From NCBI GenBank assembly GCA_030040475.1, contig JASHTQ010000704.1:1-14633 (forward strand): DNA of 14,633 bases, written 5' to 3'. The DNA comes from Streptosporangiaceae bacterium (GTDB taxonomy: Bacteria; Actinomycetota; Actinomycetes; Streptosporangiales; Streptosporangiaceae). Positions 12,692-14,633 of the stretch are shown here, piece by piece. Both the position numbers and the translations under genes were made by a program. A model generated the notes under the pieces. The model did no database searches. It saw only the letters and a list, made by a program, of their open reading frames with translations, and had not been told where the DNA came from. The first letter of the stretch is position 1, and the number at the start of each line of letters is the position of its first letter.

Positions 12692-14161
12692 ATGAGCAGC
12701 GACGAGCCGACCGGGGTGGTCTTCCCCCGCGCCGCGGACGGGCGCCGGAGCACCTCGGCGCTCGGCCGCGCCGTCGTCGCCGGCGCCCTGCACCGGGTCG
12801 ACTCGGCCGGAGCCCGCGCCGCCGAGCGTGAGCAGGACTGGCGCCGGGGTTACCCGCGGCATTTCCGCCGGCTCATCGAGGCGGGCCTGGCCTCGCGCCA
12901 GGACGCCATCGCGGTCGCCCGCGACGGCCTGCAGTCGCTGCACCGCCGGATGCGCGTGGCGGCTGCGGACGGGACGGAATCCGGGCTCCAGGCGCTGATG
13001 TCGGAGCCGGCCAGCCGTGTCCCCGGCACGGTCACCGTTGCCGGGGGCGGGGGAGCCGGCAAGGAACTCGCCGTGCCGTACCGCGGCGAGCTGCTGGCCG
13101 GCGATGCCCTGCTGCGCAGGCTGGAGGCGTGGGTCGGCGGCGGCGTCATCGAGCCGTCGTGCGCGCAGGCCGTCCGGGCCGTCGCGGCCAATCCCGGCTG
13201 GCTGTCCCTGCCTGGCCGCACCGTCGCGGTCCTCGGCGCGGGCGCCGAGCTCAGCCCGCTGCCCGTGCTGCTCGGCTGGGGCGCCCGGGTGGCCGCCCTG
13301 GACCTGCCCGATCCCGTCATCTGGGATCGTGTGCTCCAAGCGGCCCGACACGGCGGCGGCACCCTGCTGGTTCCCGTCGCCGCCGGCGAACGGGCTGGCC
13401 TGGACCTGATCCGTGACGTGCCGGCCGCCGCCGACTGGCTGGCCGGCCTCGACGGCCCGCTGGTGCTCGGCAACTACGTCTACGCGGACGGCGCGGCCAA
13501 CGTCCGCGTGGCCACCGCCGTCGACGCGCTGACCGTGCGCCTGCAGGCCGTGCGCGGCGACGTCGCGCTCGCCTTCCTCGCCACGCCGACGGACGTGTTC
13601 GCCGTCCCCGCCGACGCGGTCGCCCAGTCCGCCAGCGCCTACGCGGCCAGGACCCCGGCGGCGAAGCTGGGCAGCTGGCCGCTGCGCGTCCTGTCCGGCG
13701 GCCGGCTGCTCCGCCGTGCCTACCCGGCAGGCGCCGACCCCGGCGTCTGCGACGGCCTGATACCCCAGCAGGGTCCCAACTACGCGCTCGCCAAGCGCCT
13801 GCAACGCTGGCGCGCGACCCTGGCCAGGGACGAGGGCGCGACCGTGTCGATGAACGTCGCGCCGCCCACCCGCACCCGGTCGGTCACGAAGAACCGCGTG
13901 CTCGCGGCGGCGTACGCGGGCTCGCACCGGTTCGGCCTCGAGGTCTTCGAACCCGCCACCTGCCGGACGCTGATGGCCGCGCTGCTCGTCCACGACCTGC
14001 ACGCCGGCGGCGGCCCCGCGCAGCCGAATCCGTGGCAGGACGAGGCGTGCGCGGCAGCCCACGGCGGACTATGGCGGATCGCTTACGCCCCCCGCAGCGC
14101 GCTCGGCCTCGCGACCCTGCTCGGCTACGCCGCGGCCAGGAAAACTGGCGCCGCCGCCTAG
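12692..14161 (+). CDS. Uncharacterised protein with a Rossmann-like motif
   Basis: I do not recognise this 489-residue protein with certainty. It has no signal peptide or clear transmembrane helix, so it is probably cytoplasmic. An N-terminal helical, Arg-rich part (1-110) leads to a central Rossmann-like segment (about 177-207). There VAVLGAGAELSPLPVLL is followed by a second strand ending in Asp204 (AALDLPDP). This glycine-rich loop plus acidic residue is typical of NAD(P)- or S-adenosylmethionine-binding folds. Later blocks include LGNYVYADGAANVR (about 259-272) and a conserved-looking NRVLAAAYAGSHRFGLEVFEP. Codon bias is strongly coding. The ATG at 12692 has AAGGGA 5 nt upstream. It lies 54 bp behind the ligase gene on the same strand. 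Its stop interlocks with that of the methyltransferase gene in CTAG at 14158-14161. Confidence 0.8.
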   Translation: MSSDEPTGVVFPRAADGRRSTSALGRAVVAGALHRVDSAGARAAEREQDWRRGYPRHFRRLIEAGLASRQDAIAVARDGLQSLHRRMRVAAADGTESGLQALMSEPASRVPGTVTVAGGGGAGKELAVPYRGELLAGDALLRRLEAWVGGGVIEPSCAQAVRAVAANPGWLSLPGRTVAVLGAGAELSPLPVLLGWGARVAALDLPDPVIWDRVLQAARHGGGTLLVPVAAGERAGLDLIRDVPAAADWLAGLDGPLVLGNYVYADGAANVRVATAVDALTVRLQAVRGDVALAFLATPTDVFAVPADAVAQSASAYAARTPAAKLGSWPLRVLSGGRLLRRAYPAGADPGVCDGLIPQQGPNYALAKRLQRWRATLARDEGATVSMNVAPPTRTRSVTKNRVLAAAYAGSHRFGLEVFEPATCRTLMAALLVHDLHAGGGPAQPNPWQDEACAAAHGGLWRIAYAPRSALGLATLLGYAAARKTGAAA

Positions 14162-14633
14162 GGCTTGCGCGCGACGCCGCGGTAGGAGTAGACCTCGGCG
14201 GGCCCGGACGAGCCGGAGTCGGGCCGCCAGTCCTGTACCGGCGCGATGCCCGGCGCTACCAGGCCGAGACCCGCGAGGAAGGGGGCGAACCGCTCCGGGC
14301 TGCGCAGGTAGTAGGGCACCGCGCCGCTGTCGTTGTGGCCCTGCTGTGCCGCGTTGAACGCCTCGTTGGTGTCGGCGCCGTCGTAGAGCGCGAAATAGCT
14401 GCCGGACGGCAGGCCGGCGAGCAGGCTGGCGGCGATCGGGTACGCCTCGTCGTCGGTGAAATGACCCGCGGCGGCGCCGAGGATGGCGGCGGGGTTCCTG
14501 ATGTCGGCGTCGAGGAACTCGGCCGCGCCCTCGGGCCTGCTCGTCGGCAGGAACCGGGCGTGCGCGACGACCAGGGGATCATTGGCCACGTAGACGACCC
14601 GGCTCTGCGGAGCCAGCTGCTGGGCGACCTGAT
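14158..14633 (-). CDS. DUF574/Methyltransf_19-like S-adenosylmethionine-dependent methyltransferase, 5' end outside window
   Basis: The visible 158 residues are the C-terminal part of a methyltransferase-like protein. SRVVYVANDPLVVAHARFL near the window edge corresponds to the second Rossmann strand. FLDADIRNPAAIL and LLAGLPSGSYFALYD fit the next strands, and the C-terminal block with the PEVYSYRGVARK-like end is typical of the DUF574 family. The frame stays open through 14633, so the true start and the SAM-binding glycine loop are missing. The GTG at 14589 lies mid-domain and is not the start. Compared with family members as I remember them, the usual acidic residue before NDP is Ala, and a segment after PAAIL that normally contains a Pro-Val-Ala strand appears shortened. 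Substrate is unknown. These proteins are abundant in filamentous actinomycetes. Confidence 0.82.
   Translation of the reverse strand, partial: QVAQQLAPQSRVVYVANDPLVVAHARFLPTSRPEGAAEFLDADIRNPAAILGAAAGHFTDDEAYPIAASLLAGLPSGSYFALYDGADTNEAFNAAQQGHNDSGAVPYYLRSPERFAPFLAGLGLVAPGIAPVQDWRPDSGSSGPAEVYSYRGVARKP

Overview
The window comes from a high-GC actinobacterium. Third codon positions are overwhelmingly G or C, several starts are GTG, and the gene families are typical of actinomycetes: a DUF4232 secreted protein, GAF-ANTAR, STAS, a LytR-CpsA-Psr protein, a LigC-type ligase, a DUF664/DinB protein and a DUF574 methyltransferase. The last family is especially common in filamentous actinomycetes, so a Streptosporangiales- or Streptomyces-like host is likely; this is inference. 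I see no mobile element, CRISPR array, rRNA or tRNA.

Layout. 1-1477: a zinc-less medium-chain oxidoreductase (minus strand, cut by the left edge) diverges from a TetR regulator. The gap between them holds two near-identical TTAAC-N3-GTTAA palindromes. 1474-3510: a secreted protein with two DUF4232-like domains and a lysozyme-like barrel. 3511-4058: the only long non-coding stretch, with several palindromes, a direct repeat and a SigB/SigF-like promoter reading into 4059-4901, a GAF-ANTAR RNA-binding regulator with repeat-expanded loops. 4898-5338: a convergent STAS anti-anti-sigma factor. 5488-6441: a PfkB sugar kinase. 6469-6972: a DinB-like protein. 7097-9145: a DinG/XPD-type iron-sulfur helicase. 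9304-10848: an LCP cell-wall ligase behind a SigR/SigH-like promoter. 10869-11543: a haloacid-dehalogenase-type hydrolase. 11660-12637: an ATP-dependent DNA ligase. 12692-14161: an uncharacterised protein with a Rossmann-like motif. 14158-14633: a DUF574-type methyltransferase whose start lies beyond the right edge.

How it fits together. This is mostly chromosomal housekeeping and stress-response territory, not an obvious operonic island; nearly every gene is its own transcription unit and neighbours are mainly divergent or convergent. Three themes recur: stress-sigma-type promoters (SigB-like before GAF-ANTAR, SigR-like before the LCP gene), signalling proteins of the partner-switching and antitermination type (STAS, ANTAR), and DNA repair (helicase, LigC). 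Three of five convergent pairs have stop codons interlocked in a 4-bp palindrome (CTAG, TTAA, CTAG). The least explained items are the DUF4232x2-barrel secreted protein, the 489-residue Rossmann-like protein behind the ligase, and the compact DUF574 methyltransferase. All assignments come from reading motifs; no database search was run.
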